Assembly: GCA_017414505.1 (NCBI GenBank)
Contig: JAFQLQ010000022.1
Span: 100,693 to 164,692, forward strand
DNA length: 64,000 bases
Direction of reading: 5' to 3'
DNA from: Clostridia bacterium
GTDB taxonomy: Bacteria > Bacillota > Clostridia > UMGS1840 > HGM11507
Shown here: one piece after another, positions 18,681 to 28,722 of the stretch
Layout: every line of letters starts with the position of its first letter
Position numbering within the stretch: position 1 is the first letter of the stretch
Translations under genes and position numbers: made by a program
The notes under the pieces: model-generated
Seen by the model: the letters and a program-made list of their open reading frames with translations, nothing else
What the model was told of the DNA's origin: nothing
Databases searched by the model: none

Positions 18681-20912
18681 CTACTGCTGATCCTGAACCC
18701 TGTACATACTCGGGGTTATTTTTTCGTATTTTTTAAAAACTCTGTTAAAGGTTCTTATATGGTTATAGCCAACCATATTGGATATTTCGTTAAATGTATA
18801 TTTTCCTGTTTCTATGAGTTCTTTTGCTTTTGTAAGGCGGTATTTATTGATAAAGTCTATAAGGGATTCGCCGTAAGTGTTTTTGAATATTTTTGAAACA
18901 TATGCGGAGGTTAATCCGAAATAGTCTGCAATTGAAGATACACAAAGACTCATATCGCTGTAGTTTTCATATACATATTTGATTATTTTTGCAACGTGGT
19001 TGGACTGATTGTTGAAGGTTGTATTTTTCTTGCATAAATCGCTTACTGCATTAAGTATATGATTTTTAATGTTATAATCAATCTGCGTACTGTTTGCGGA
19101 AAAAACATTAAGAATTTCTTCAATGGCATATGATGAGCCGGAGGATATTTTAAGCAATGATGCGGCTAAATCATACACAACATATTTTTTCTGTGCAAAA
19201 AGATTTTCATCATCATTCTGAATCGTTTCAAATATCTGATTTATAATTAAAGCGGCGTTTTCAAGGTCTGCAAGCTGAATACAACTTATAAGATTACTTT
19301 CAACATCGGGAGTAAAACAACTGCTTGTCTCTGCAGGCTCCTGAATATCACGGTACAGAAGAGAGCTGCTGATGTTCATTATATTTTTATAGGATATTAC
19401 CTGCAAAGCCTCGTAATAAGCTCTTGGCAGCTTCTGAATACTGTCGTGCAGATCGGATAACGCATAGGATATATTAAGGTCGAAATGACTTTTTATAAAG
19501 CTTAATCCGTACTGAGCTTTTTCTGTAATAAAATCGTAGTTTTTATCGTCGGTGTTAAAAATATTTATAACACATCCGAATAAATTATCTGTATATAATA
19601 CGTACCCTGCAGAGTTTTCGGTATTGAACAGTTCTTCAAATATGTTGGACATAATAAATTTTAATTCACTGTATTTTTCTTCCGTGCTTATTGAGGTATC
19701 ATCAACATAAAATTCATCAAAATTCTGAATATTGAATATGAGAAAACCATAAACTCCGTCTTTAAAGTGAATATCGTATTTTTCTGCTGTTTCTATTGAA
19801 TATTCCTCGAACGGAGAGCCTTTAAGCATACAATTTAAATGCCACATTCTGAGTGTGCTGTTTAAGTGATTGTTTTCCGATGAGATGGTTTTTATATAAT
19901 TGCTGATGTTGCTGTATTCATTTTTATTATCAGCAATTTTAAATAAATTAAGTATGTTTTTAACAGGTGTGTAATGCTGTTTTGAAAAACGAAATGCCAT
20001 AAGTATAGCAATAATAACTGATAAAAGTATTATAGCTACAGCAAATAAACGCATATAAAGAACGTGCTTTTTAAGCATCTGCTTGGGCGAAATCGAAACA
20101 ACAGTCATATTGATTGTATCAAAGGAAATATGATTTGTTGAAACGAAAATTTCACTGTTTTCTTTAGGAACTTCGCTGATATATTTTGGAATAGCTCTGT
20201 TACTTGGCGAATTGTATAAAGAAAGCTCACCGTGGCTGTCAAAAATAAAAATGTCACACAAGCCTGTCCATTTTATTTCTTCCACATCGTGAAACAGAAT
20301 GTTTCTGTCCACAATTATGGAAATTGATAAATCAGGCTCTTTTGGAACGGATATATTATACGCTATAGTGTCATAATTACGGCTGTTTTCCGTAAAAGTT
20401 ACCGGCGAAAAATTTCCGGAGCCTGTAGCGTTTAAAAGCTCGTTTTTCCATTCTTCGTACGAAGCATTGCTTGAAAAATACGTATCATAAAACAGCTTGC
20501 TGTCTATAATTCCGGATTTAGCAATAATGCAGTCTGTTTTTTTGTTATAAATATAAAAGAAATTTATATTGTTTCTGAATATGTAGCTAAAAGAAATATC
20601 ATTTAAAAACCTGGTAACTTCACTGCTTTTGTAATAATCATCAATATTGGTAACAGCAGCAACTGCGGCAATATCTTTGTGAAAGCTTATATTGGAATAA
20701 AGCTGGCGTATGCTTATCATTGTGTTTTTTACATTGTGTGTCATATTGCTGATTACATAATCGTTGAAATGCAGTGTTTGCTGATTATAGTTTTTATCGT
20801 AGTACGAAAAGCCTATAATCATAGCAGTTGTTGTAATTGCTATTATGATGATATAGGAAATAATCCATTTAACTATTAAGTTTACCTGTTTAATATTTTT
20901 TCTCAAGACCAA
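18681..20912 (-). CDS. Membrane-bound AraC-family transcriptional regulator (second copy, convergent)
   Basis: This 743-residue protein has the same layout as its neighbour: a membrane segment at about 13-33, an extracytoplasmic sensor, a second membrane segment at about 287-308 and a C-terminal AraC-type double HTH at about 640-740 (IADYFGLTSAYVSKIFK; YNHIRTFNRVFKKY). The longest frame begins at a TTG (20912); a second TTG at 20906 is also possible, with AAAGGA just upstream of both. It lies 67 bp from the 3' end of a UroD-fold methyltransferase gene on the same strand. Since it is separated from cluster A by a terminator, it may control clusters B and C; this is inferred from position. Confidence 0.86.
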   Translation of the reverse strand: MVLRKNIKQVNLIVKWIISYIIIIAITTTAMIIGFSYYDKNYNQQTLHFNDYVISNMTHNVKNTMISIRQLYSNISFHKDIAAVAAVTNIDDYYKSSEVTRFLNDISFSYIFRNNINFFYIYNKKTDCIIAKSGIIDSKLFYDTYFSSNASYEEWKNELLNATGSGNFSPVTFTENSRNYDTIAYNISVPKEPDLSISIIVDRNILFHDVEEIKWTGLCDIFIFDSHGELSLYNSPSNRAIPKYISEVPKENSEIFVSTNHISFDTINMTVVSISPKQMLKKHVLYMRLFAVAIILLSVIIAILMAFRFSKQHYTPVKNILNLFKIADNKNEYSNISNYIKTISSENNHLNSTLRMWHLNCMLKGSPFEEYSIETAEKYDIHFKDGVYGFLIFNIQNFDEFYVDDTSISTEEKYSELKFIMSNIFEELFNTENSAGYVLYTDNLFGCVINIFNTDDKNYDFITEKAQYGLSFIKSHFDLNISYALSDLHDSIQKLPRAYYEALQVISYKNIMNISSSLLYRDIQEPAETSSCFTPDVESNLISCIQLADLENAALIINQIFETIQNDDENLFAQKKYVVYDLAASLLKISSGSSYAIEEILNVFSANSTQIDYNIKNHILNAVSDLCKKNTTFNNQSNHVAKIIKYVYENYSDMSLCVSSIADYFGLTSAYVSKIFKNTYGESLIDFINKYRLTKAKELIETGKYTFNEISNMVGYNHIRTFNRVFKKYEKITPSMYRVQDQQ

Positions 20913-20979
20913 TCATCCTTTGAAATTTCGATTGACTAATAATTATAACATTATTCAATGGCATATGTCAAGCATACTG

Positions 20980-22074
20980 CTATTTAAAACTACGGGAAAA
21001 TACTTCTTCTGCTTCTTCTTTGTTTTTAGCACTCATATTAAAGGATACTCCTGATTTGTATTTGCCAAAATCAAAGGTTTCAGCTTCTTCATTGGTAATA
21101 CCGAATCCGCACATAGCAGTTTTGTTTTCTTTGAATTTATCATAAATCTGCGAAAGAAGCTCGGGACCAAACTGATATTTGTCCATACGCCCGAAATTAT
21201 GTCCTTTTATTTTTTCTTCGCCAATCAGTTCGTACATCCATTGGTCTGCTCTGCCGCAGAAATGCATGGATGCGTTGCCGAAATGCTCGCAGATTCTCTG
21301 ATTATACGGTTTTACAAATTCTTTGTAACAATCAAGAGAAAGGTTTACGGCAGAATCGTCTCTTAAGGTTACTCTGCCCGGATAAAGGCTTTGCCAGTGA
21401 TAATTAAAACCGTCTGTTTCGTCATTCATAACAGTTTTTAATTTTTCCATAAATTTAATATATGTCTCGGATATAAGTGCCATAAGCTCGTGAATAAGGT
21501 CAGGATCGTCATATATAGCGTAATATATATCCGAACCCCAGAGTAAATGCGCCACGTCAAACGGGCCCTGAAGGTCAGGATGATATAATTTTATACCTTT
21601 ACTGCATTTTTCGTAGGGCGCAAGCTTTTCCTTAAAAAATTCATATGTTTCTATAACCTTTGCACCAAACCCTGTGTTTAAATCGGGGATTCCTGCGTCT
21701 ACAACCTTTTTAATTTTATCCACACTGTCAAAGGCTTCAACCCAGGGCATATTGTTGTTTACTATAAAGCTTTTTGCACCAAAAAGAGATGGGAATAAGC
21801 CTACTCCGTAGTTTGCCCTCAGCATAGGAATACAATCGCATTCACTGTCAAATGCAGGTGTTGAACGCAACAGCTCGTTGCACATCATTTTGGATAAATC
21901 CTCGTGAATTTCCGGAATGGAATAAGGTTGAAATTTATCTGAACCAAACATTATAACAACAGGTGCACGGTCAGCTTCCTGCCAGCTTAATACTTTTTTA
22001 AAGCGCTGTTCGGATTCTTCTATTCTGTTAAGGTCAATTTTTTGTTCTGCATATTCAAGAATTGCGTTTAACAT
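20980..22074 (-). CDS. UroD-family corrinoid methyltransferase (MtaA/MtbA-like)
   Basis: This 364-residue protein has the uroporphyrinogen-decarboxylase TIM-barrel fold used by corrinoid methyltransferases. Near the C-terminus it carries HFC (His271, Cys273) and a later Cys322 in AMCGFG, matching the H-x-C...C zinc ligand pattern of MtaA/MtbA enzymes that move a methyl group from a corrinoid to a thiol or other acceptor. True heme-pathway UroD would not be expected beside lyase genes. The ATG follows AAGGAG. It is transcribed divergently from the giant lyase at 22278 across the conserved 78-bp element, which suggests co-regulation with polysaccharide breakdown. It might instead act on a methylated substrate; the acceptor is unknown. 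Confidence 0.8.
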   Translation of the reverse strand: MLNAILEYAEQKIDLNRIEESEQRFKKVLSWQEADRAPVVIMFGSDKFQPYSIPEIHEDLSKMMCNELLRSTPAFDSECDCIPMLRANYGVGLFPSLFGAKSFIVNNNMPWVEAFDSVDKIKKVVDAGIPDLNTGFGAKVIETYEFFKEKLAPYEKCSKGIKLYHPDLQGPFDVAHLLWGSDIYYAIYDDPDLIHELMALISETYIKFMEKLKTVMNDETDGFNYHWQSLYPGRVTLRDDSAVNLSLDCYKEFVKPYNQRICEHFGNASMHFCGRADQWMYELIGEEKIKGHNFGRMDKYQFGPELLSQIYDKFKENKTAMCGFGITNEEAETFDFGKYKSGVSFNMSAKNKEEAEEVFSRSFK

Positions 22075-22106
22075 TTTAAATTCTCCTTCAAAAGTTCGTT
22101 TTTAAC

Positions 22107-22112
22107 AGTATA
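22107..22112 (-). promoter_or_regulatory. Predicted -10 box of the divergent methyltransferase gene
   Basis: On the minus strand this reads TATACT. An identical box lies at the same 16-bp distance from the second copy of the 78-bp element (36428-36433). No strong -35 is visible, consistent with an activator-dependent promoter. Confidence 0.5.
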
Positions 22113-22127
22113 ACACATTTCTGCCGT

Positions 22128-22205
22128 ATAAATAAATAGACATATAAAAGAAAAACTGGACAAAAAGCAGAGTATTGTCCATAAAGTCCAAGTTTTGTCT
22201 GTTGA
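22128..22205. promoter_or_regulatory. Conserved 78-bp divergent operator element, copy 1
   Basis: By hand alignment 73 of 78 positions match the element at 36449-36526. It contains an inverted repeat TGGACAA (22157-22163) / TTGTCCA (22175-22181), then further half-site-like GTCCA (22186-22190) and TTTTGTC (22193-22199). It overlaps the -35 box of the plus-strand promoter and lies between two divergent genes. Such strong intergenic conservation beside diverged coding sequence suggests a binding site for a shared activator, probably of AraC/YesN type. Confidence 0.75.
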
Positions 22206-22230
22206 AATTAAGAGTGCTTATTGTTAAAAT
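22202..22230 (+). promoter_or_regulatory. Predicted promoter of the giant lyase gene
   Basis: TTGAAA (22202-22207) and TAAAAT (22225-22230) are separated by 17 bp. The -35 overlaps the end of the conserved element, as expected for an activated promoter. Confidence 0.6.
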
Positions 22231-22277
22231 TAAAATAGATAATAAACAATCCGAAAATGATTTTACGGAGGAGCTAT

Positions 22278-25200
22278 ATGGTAAAATACAGAGGAAAAGT
22301 TCTTAATATTTTTTTAATATGTGTTATGCTTTTAAATTTGATGCCCATATTGGTGAGTGCGGAGGCTTCTTATGATGAAAAGCCGCCTATGGCAGGAAAT
22401 AAATATCTTTTCTATGAAGATTTTAGTTACAGCGATAATGTGCCCGTTATTCCTGAACCCGGAGAAAATAATCCTACCGAAGCAGTTTTACCCTCAAGCA
22501 ACGGTATTATTGCCGGATACAACTGTGTGGTTCCTTCTGCCGCTACACCCAGTCAAAGTCCGTTGTCGTCTTCTGTTCCCGTTATTGAAAACGGCAGACT
22601 TAAGCTTAGCTGGAAAGACGGCAAGACAGACGGCAGACCTGATACCGATAAAGCGATTATCTGGTTTAAATCTGATAAATCAAGCTTTAGTTTGAACGGC
22701 AAATACAGGCTTGCCGTAGAATACGATATTGAAGCGGAAAATTCAAATCCCGTTGAAATGCTTATCAATACGGGAAACGGAGCAAGCGGAGTGCTTCACA
22801 GATTTGTTTCGAGCAGTATACAGCTTGGCGGAAACAGTTTTCGGGCACATAACGGATATAATTATTCGGGAAATCTTGCCGAAAAAATTACTATACCAAA
22901 AAAAGTGCGTGTAACAGTGGTTTTCGATAACAAAGGAAGCTGTGATAAGTTTGATTTGTATATCAACGGAATAAAAATAATTGACGACTTTACAAGAAGA
23001 CAGTACACTCCCACCATAGGAATGCTTTGCTTTGGTATTTCTGCGGAAAATACGGTATATATAGATAATATCAAAGTTTACAATGTTGGCATGAGCAACA
23101 AGGAAAAGGTTGATTCCGATTATGAATTTCTTGTAAGTGGCGGTTTTGGTGCAATTAACACATCCCGGCCGGAGCTTGTGGAAAACGACTTTTTCTGCGA
23201 ACTGCCGGAGGGAAGCAGTATAAGGTTTTCTTCGGATGTTCCGGGGCTTATTAATACAGACGGAACAATTAACACACCAAAATGTAAAACGGAAGCTGTT
23301 GTTACGGCGACGGCGTGTATTGGTACTTATAAAAAAAGTGTAAGCTATCCCTGCACCATTGCAGGAGAACTTGTTATTCATCCGAAAGACAATGACCTCA
23401 GCGGATGGAAGGCTGACGGTTATTATTCATATTATAATGCGTATACACTTACAGACGGTACAGTTCCTGCCGTTGTGGTAACATCGGCATATGATGAAGA
23501 AAGCGGAGAACTTATAAAAACATCGGTTACAGATAATTTGATAACAAAGAAAACAAACAGTTCTTACGAAGATAACATTATTTACGGCTATCTCGATATA
23601 TCTGAAACAAACGCAAGGGTAGAATCCTTTATTATTGAAAACTGCAAAAGCAGTGATATTAATATTGACGGCAATCTGGTTATAAAAAATCTTGATGAAG
23701 AAAAAAGCTTCTGGAACGGTGAAGATTATACCGCAGTATTTCCTGCGTTTTCTCTTGGTGACGAAGAAAAAATAAGTATGATTTTTGCCATATACGAAAG
23801 CGGAAAGCTTATGGATTTCAGAGTGAAAGATGTTACTGTATACCCCGAAGGTGTTAAAGACAGTTGCGTCAGCGGAACTGTTAATATTCCCGGAAGAACT
23901 GAAAATACAGTTGTCAAAGCAATGCTGTGGAGAGATTTTATAAGTATGAAACCGCTTATGGGAGTGAAATTCAGTTTGCCTCAGCTGCCTGAAGCTGAAA
24001 AAATAATTTCAGAATCACTTGCGGAGAATAAGCTTAATAAGGATGATAAATACACTTACACTACCGGAGCAAAGGATGGCAGTATAATTGGAATAAAATT
24101 TAAGGTTACGAGTGACGGAGATTACAAAATAAATATTGGCGGAAAAGATACAGTATTTGAACTCAGCAAGATTTCTAAAGAAATTACCGTAAATGACATT
24201 ACGGTTAAACGGGATGTAAAAAATGAGACCGAATACACAATACTTCTTGATGTTATAACCAAAAAGTACAGTTTATGGCTGGGAAATGAAAAAACAGTTG
24301 AAATGTCAGAGCTATCGGCAGAAATTCCTGTTCCGGAGAAGGTTTTGTTTGAGCAGATTACGGGAGAGGGAAGTATTTCGGATTTTTCTGTATTTTATCC
24401 CACAATTCCCGATGCGGATGCAATTGTACTAGATTATGAATATCTTAAATCGGATGTTTTTACTCATCAGAAGCAATCCGCTGTAACAACAAACCTGCGC
24501 CTTCCTCTGAAAGGCAGAGCAGGAAGCGATATAGTATGGACATCTTCGGATACAAATGTAATAGCAGCCGATGGCGTGGTTAACAGCGAAAATAACACAT
24601 CTGTTATCCTTACTGCAAAGCTGAGGTGCGGTGAAGAATATTTATCAAAAACTTTTGATTTAAACGTTATTAAATGGGAAAAGCAGGAACTGCCCGAAAA
24701 GAAAAAAATAATTCTTGAGGATTCCTTTACCGATAACAAGGCAGTCTCTTTATGGCAGAATGATGATTCGGGCGGAGAAATATTTGTTGAAAACGAAGCT
24801 ATGACGGTTAAACGTCTTGACGGAAGCGCAAAGGACACTACGACAATTTTTTATATGGATAAGGATTTAACAGTATATAACGGAAAGCTTTATGCACTTG
24901 AGTTTACCATGAAACGGACAGGAAATCCTTTGGTTGTAATCCGTCAGAAAGGACCGAATGATTACTGTGCAATGGACTGGCTTACCGACGGTTCCATAAG
25001 ATATGTAGACGGTTATACACAGAAATTCTGCATTACCAAAGAAAAATTTTCACAAACAGAAATAAAAGTTACAATATTTTACGATACTCTTAATTCCACA
25101 TTTTCAATTTACATTGACGATAAGCCTGCTGTGGAAAATGTGATGTCACGTTCATCGGGACATGGTGTCGGTTCTGTAAATATAGCGATGGGTTCGGGGC

Positions 25201-28200
25201 AAACTGGCGTGCTTGAAATTGATAATATCAGTTTTTACGAAACCTATTTCTTCTCGGAAAAAAGAGTGGAGATTGACTATGACTGGCTTACAGAAAACAG
25301 ACTTGTAAGCAATACGGATGAGGCTTATAAATACGGAACAGTATCGGAAAATCTTAATTTGCCCGTATTGGGGGAAAACGGAAGTGAAATTTCGTGGACA
25401 TCTTCCAATGAAAAGCTTATATCCTCAAAGGGGATAGTTAATTTTTCTGAAATCGGAGAGCTTGTTACGTTAACGGCAACCATTTCCAAAGGAAAATATT
25501 CTCTTACCAAGGAATTTACATTTAAGCCCTTTAAACCTCTTTCGTCAGCTTCGGACGCTTTGCAGGCAGATGCCGATACTTTGGATTACGAAAATATTGC
25601 CCTTTACGACAACGGCTCAAAAGAAATTAAAAGAAGCCTTAATCTGTGGGACAGTGCAATTTACGGAAGCAGAGTGGAATGGAGTTCGTCAAATACCGAT
25701 TACATAACAAACAGCGGAAGAGTTATAAGGCCCCGCTGGTATGAAGAAGATGTGCCTGTTACTCTGACGGCAACACTTGTAAACTCAGGCAAAACACTTA
25801 CAAAAACCTTTGATTTTACTGTTCTTAAGGACGAAGAGTGGGAAGATCCGCAGTATATGTCCGATGAGGAATTTTTCGGAGTATGGAACGGCAGTTCGTG
25901 GGAAAATCAGCCCAAAATGAATTACGAGTATCCGGGACTTTCGGAAGTGGGAGAAGCGGTAAAGGCAAATAATATTCCTCTTGCAAAGGAAAAGCTTCTT
26001 AATTATTATAAAAACCGTAAAAGCCTGCCCAAAATGACATCTCAGAATAAGCTGTGGGCAGATGCTTTGACAGACGATTTTCAGCATCTTCAGCAAGGAC
26101 ATATGTTTCAGGGCGAATTTTTTGCAAAAAATTACTGGAGTATGTGTGAATCCACCTTGCGTACCGACAACATAAATCCGGGAGCAATTTCCTGCTTTGG
26201 CATCCGTTCCTGGTATAACGAGGCAAGTTATTTGGAAGTGAAACGGCATAACGATTCCGATATCAGTGTTCACCCGAGAATAGAACTGGTGGTAAACGGC
26301 GAAAACCGTACATATTATGCAATTGACAGTTATATGATTCGTGCAGGAAAATACAGGGATGCAAATTTTAACAATGAAGATGTTTTAAAAGTACAGACTT
26401 TCGGAGATTTTCTTGGTGATGATACAAGTCATTCCATATTAAAATTCGATTTTTCGGATATAAAGAGCACTGATACTGTTACCTCGGCCAAACTTAAGGT
26501 TTATGCAAAAGCTTATCCCGAATATTCCGGGGAAAAACGAATGATTGTTTTAGTAGAAAATACGCTTTCGCAAACAAGCGATACCATCACATGGAACTCT
26601 ACTGACGGTGAGGTGTATTCCTATAACGGTCTGCCGGAAAGAAACGACTGGATAGATCCGCCTTTGGGTTCGGATAAACAATACTGGCATCAGAACTGCC
26701 GTTTTTACGGGTATGCGGATGCTATTATGCCGGAATATCTTGCAACGGGCAACGACATTTATATGTATAAAATGCTTTGTATAATAAACGATTATATAAA
26801 GGATACGGGAAATTACAGGCTTTCAACCAATACAGTTGTTTCAAAGCCTGATCCTGACGGAATAAGAGGCGGTTTTCCCAATTCTCTCGGCTGCTTAAGT
26901 AAAAATAACAACTGGACAAAAATGACGGATGTTATGGCAAAATACGAGTATATGACACCTGAATTGTTCACCGCCATACTGAAAAATGTATGGGATAGTG
27001 CAACCTTCCTTGTAACCTATCCTACTGTTACGGGAAACTGGCGTCAGTACGAATTTAACTCGCTTTTAAACACATCAATAAGAATGCCTGAATATTATGA
27101 TGCTCTTGCAGGCACAAACTGGCGTAAGCTGGGGCAGGATGAAATGGAAAGCCTTGTTTTTCAGAATAATATGAGTGATGGCTCGTATATTGAAGCAACT
27201 GCTATGTATGCTTACGATATGTTCAACACCAGTGCAAATCACACTTCTGTTGCAGGAATAACGCTTACAGAGGCATTTATGGAAAGATTACACAGAGCCG
27301 CATATTATAATTGTCTTCTTTTCGGACCCGACGGTTCATTTATGCAATACGGAGACGGAGCAGGTGCAGACCGTTCACCAACCAATTTTGTTAAGGTTGC
27401 CAATATGAGAGAAGATAAAGAGCTTGAGTATATTGCTACTTACGGTGAAAGCGGAGAAGAACCCAAGTGGACATCGGTACATTGGCCGCTCAGTATGACA
27501 ACCGTTATGCGTTCCGACTGGACAAAACAAAGTCCCTATCTTTTCACCAATGTGCGTGGCGGCGGACAGCACGCCCATTCCGATTACAACGGGCTTATTG
27601 TTTATGCATACGGAAGAACCCTTTTAAACGATGCCGGTTCCTTTTCTTACGGTGTAAACGATGAACGTATATGGGGAACTTCTACCATAGGGCATAATTC
27701 GGTGGTAATTAATGATACAACTCAGGAGCGTGGCGGGCTTACTGTAGGATGGAATCCGACGGGTACAATTTACGACTGGACTGCAAATTCATCATTTGAC
27801 TATTTAAGTCAGTCAACTCCGCAAACAAAAGGCTTTGAACACAGACGTTCTGTAACCTTTATTAAGCCAACAATGTGGATTGTTTCGGATCTTATGATAC
27901 CAAACACAGCTTCCGGCTCCAATAACTATAAGCAGGTATGGCATATGAAGCCCGATTCCGGTCTTTCGATTGATACTGAAAATAATACTGTGCGTTCCAA
28001 TTATCCCTCCGGAGCAAACATATTAATTGCAAATGCAGACGAGGACGTATCACTTACCAAAAAAACGGGATGGTATGATATGGGCTATCAGCAGATAACC
28101 GATGCTCCCTATGCATATTTTGAGAAAAACGGCAAGGGAAACGTAACCATTGATACAGTTCTTATGCCGACAAACGACGATGTGAATGCAACTGTAACTG

Positions 28201-28706
28201 CCAAAAAGCTTGAAACCAACGAAAATGCAACGGCACTAAAAATTGATTTCACATTAAAAGGTGAAAAAAATACCGGATATTATTATATGTCCTATAATAA
28301 AGAGCCGGGAGTCTTCGGGAAATATGCTACCGACGGACAGGTTGCATTTGTTCAGGAAAATGCAAGCGGAAATGTTTTGTATTTTATGATTAAAGACGGA
28401 ACATATATAAGAAACGAAGATACGGGAGAATATCTCGTGAAATCGGCTGTAAAGCTTGAAGAATTTGCAGTTGATATGCCGGGAACTGAACTTGTTATTA
28501 CAACCTGTAAAGAAAACGATGTTCTTACGGCAAATCCGGATGATAACGTACCCGGAGTTTTTGCCAAAAAGGGAAAAACTGACGATATATCATCTGCAGA
28601 GATTCGTCTTGATGCAAATAAAACTGTATCAAACGTAAAAGTTAACGGAAAAAATGTAAAATATCAATTAACAAACAATATTTTAAAAATATTAAATAAC
28701 ACATAA
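22278..28706 (+). CDS. Giant secreted heparinase II/III-family lyase with LamG, Ig-like and inserted DNRLRE (CBM96-like) domains
   Basis: The ATG at 22278 is preferred over 22257 because GGAGGAG lies 5 bp before it; the product has 2142 residues. After a signal peptide come a LamG-like region, a bacterial Ig-like domain, a module with the VVKAMLWRD..SMKPL motif (about 550), two further LamG-like regions and several atrophied Ig domains (GRAGSDIVWTSSDTNVI type). The lyase core runs from about 1215 to 2010. A DNRLRE/CBM96-like domain is inserted near 1300-1450 (DSYMIRAGKYRDANFN; SILKFDFSDIKS). The catalytic half contains RGGGQHAHSDYNG and TIGHNSVVIND near 1760-1820. There is no SLH domain, unlike the paralogue at 43968-50381. 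It is followed at 16 bp by a UroD-fold gene. Confidence 0.85.
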   Translation: MVKYRGKVLNIFLICVMLLNLMPILVSAEASYDEKPPMAGNKYLFYEDFSYSDNVPVIPEPGENNPTEAVLPSSNGIIAGYNCVVPSAATPSQSPLSSSVPVIENGRLKLSWKDGKTDGRPDTDKAIIWFKSDKSSFSLNGKYRLAVEYDIEAENSNPVEMLINTGNGASGVLHRFVSSSIQLGGNSFRAHNGYNYSGNLAEKITIPKKVRVTVVFDNKGSCDKFDLYINGIKIIDDFTRRQYTPTIGMLCFGISAENTVYIDNIKVYNVGMSNKEKVDSDYEFLVSGGFGAINTSRPELVENDFFCELPEGSSIRFSSDVPGLINTDGTINTPKCKTEAVVTATACIGTYKKSVSYPCTIAGELVIHPKDNDLSGWKADGYYSYYNAYTLTDGTVPAVVVTSAYDEESGELIKTSVTDNLITKKTNSSYEDNIIYGYLDISETNARVESFIIENCKSSDINIDGNLVIKNLDEEKSFWNGEDYTAVFPAFSLGDEEKISMIFAIYESGKLMDFRVKDVTVYPEGVKDSCVSGTVNIPGRTENTVVKAMLWRDFISMKPLMGVKFSLPQLPEAEKIISESLAENKLNKDDKYTYTTGAKDGSIIGIKFKVTSDGDYKINIGGKDTVFELSKISKEITVNDITVKRDVKNETEYTILLDVITKKYSLWLGNEKTVEMSELSAEIPVPEKVLFEQITGEGSISDFSVFYPTIPDADAIVLDYEYLKSDVFTHQKQSAVTTNLRLPLKGRAGSDIVWTSSDTNVIAADGVVNSENNTSVILTAKLRCGEEYLSKTFDLNVIKWEKQELPEKKKIILEDSFTDNKAVSLWQNDDSGGEIFVENEAMTVKRLDGSAKDTTTIFYMDKDLTVYNGKLYALEFTMKRTGNPLVVIRQKGPNDYCAMDWLTDGSIRYVDGYTQKFCITKEKFSQTEIKVTIFYDTLNSTFSIYIDDKPAVENVMSRSSGHGVGSVNIAMGSGQTGVLEIDNISFYETYFFSEKRVEIDYDWLTENRLVSNTDEAYKYGTVSENLNLPVLGENGSEISWTSSNEKLISSKGIVNFSEIGELVTLTATISKGKYSLTKEFTFKPFKPLSSASDALQADADTLDYENIALYDNGSKEIKRSLNLWDSAIYGSRVEWSSSNTDYITNSGRVIRPRWYEEDVPVTLTATLVNSGKTLTKTFDFTVLKDEEWEDPQYMSDEEFFGVWNGSSWENQPKMNYEYPGLSEVGEAVKANNIPLAKEKLLNYYKNRKSLPKMTSQNKLWADALTDDFQHLQQGHMFQGEFFAKNYWSMCESTLRTDNINPGAISCFGIRSWYNEASYLEVKRHNDSDISVHPRIELVVNGENRTYYAIDSYMIRAGKYRDANFNNEDVLKVQTFGDFLGDDTSHSILKFDFSDIKSTDTVTSAKLKVYAKAYPEYSGEKRMIVLVENTLSQTSDTITWNSTDGEVYSYNGLPERNDWIDPPLGSDKQYWHQNCRFYGYADAIMPEYLATGNDIYMYKMLCIINDYIKDTGNYRLSTNTVVSKPDPDGIRGGFPNSLGCLSKNNNWTKMTDVMAKYEYMTPELFTAILKNVWDSATFLVTYPTVTGNWRQYEFNSLLNTSIRMPEYYDALAGTNWRKLGQDEMESLVFQNNMSDGSYIEATAMYAYDMFNTSANHTSVAGITLTEAFMERLHRAAYYNCLLFGPDGSFMQYGDGAGADRSPTNFVKVANMREDKELEYIATYGESGEEPKWTSVHWPLSMTTVMRSDWTKQSPYLFTNVRGGGQHAHSDYNGLIVYAYGRTLLNDAGSFSYGVNDERIWGTSTIGHNSVVINDTTQERGGLTVGWNPTGTIYDWTANSSFDYLSQSTPQTKGFEHRRSVTFIKPTMWIVSDLMIPNTASGSNNYKQVWHMKPDSGLSIDTENNTVRSNYPSGANILIANADEDVSLTKKTGWYDMGYQQITDAPYAYFEKNGKGNVTIDTVLMPTNDDVNATVTAKKLETNENATALKIDFTLKGEKNTGYYYMSYNKEPGVFGKYATDGQVAFVQENASGNVLYFMIKDGTYIRNEDTGEYLVKSAVKLEEFAVDMPGTELVITTCKENDVLTANPDDNVPGVFAKKGKTDDISSAEIRLDANKTVSNVKVNGKNVKYQLTNNILKILNNT

Positions 28707-28722
28707 AGGAAGGTAAAAACAA

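Noticed and set aside
20980..22074. Annotation of the UroD-fold genes as heme-pathway uroporphyrinogen decarboxylase
   Set aside because: Three divergent copies sit in a catabolic locus with a corrinoid protein and activator, and two have H-x-C...C zinc ligands. No other heme genes are present.
22743..23381. Antisense frame of 212 codons within the giant lyase gene
   Set aside because: It is a shadow of the lyase coding sequence with a biased composition and no start context.
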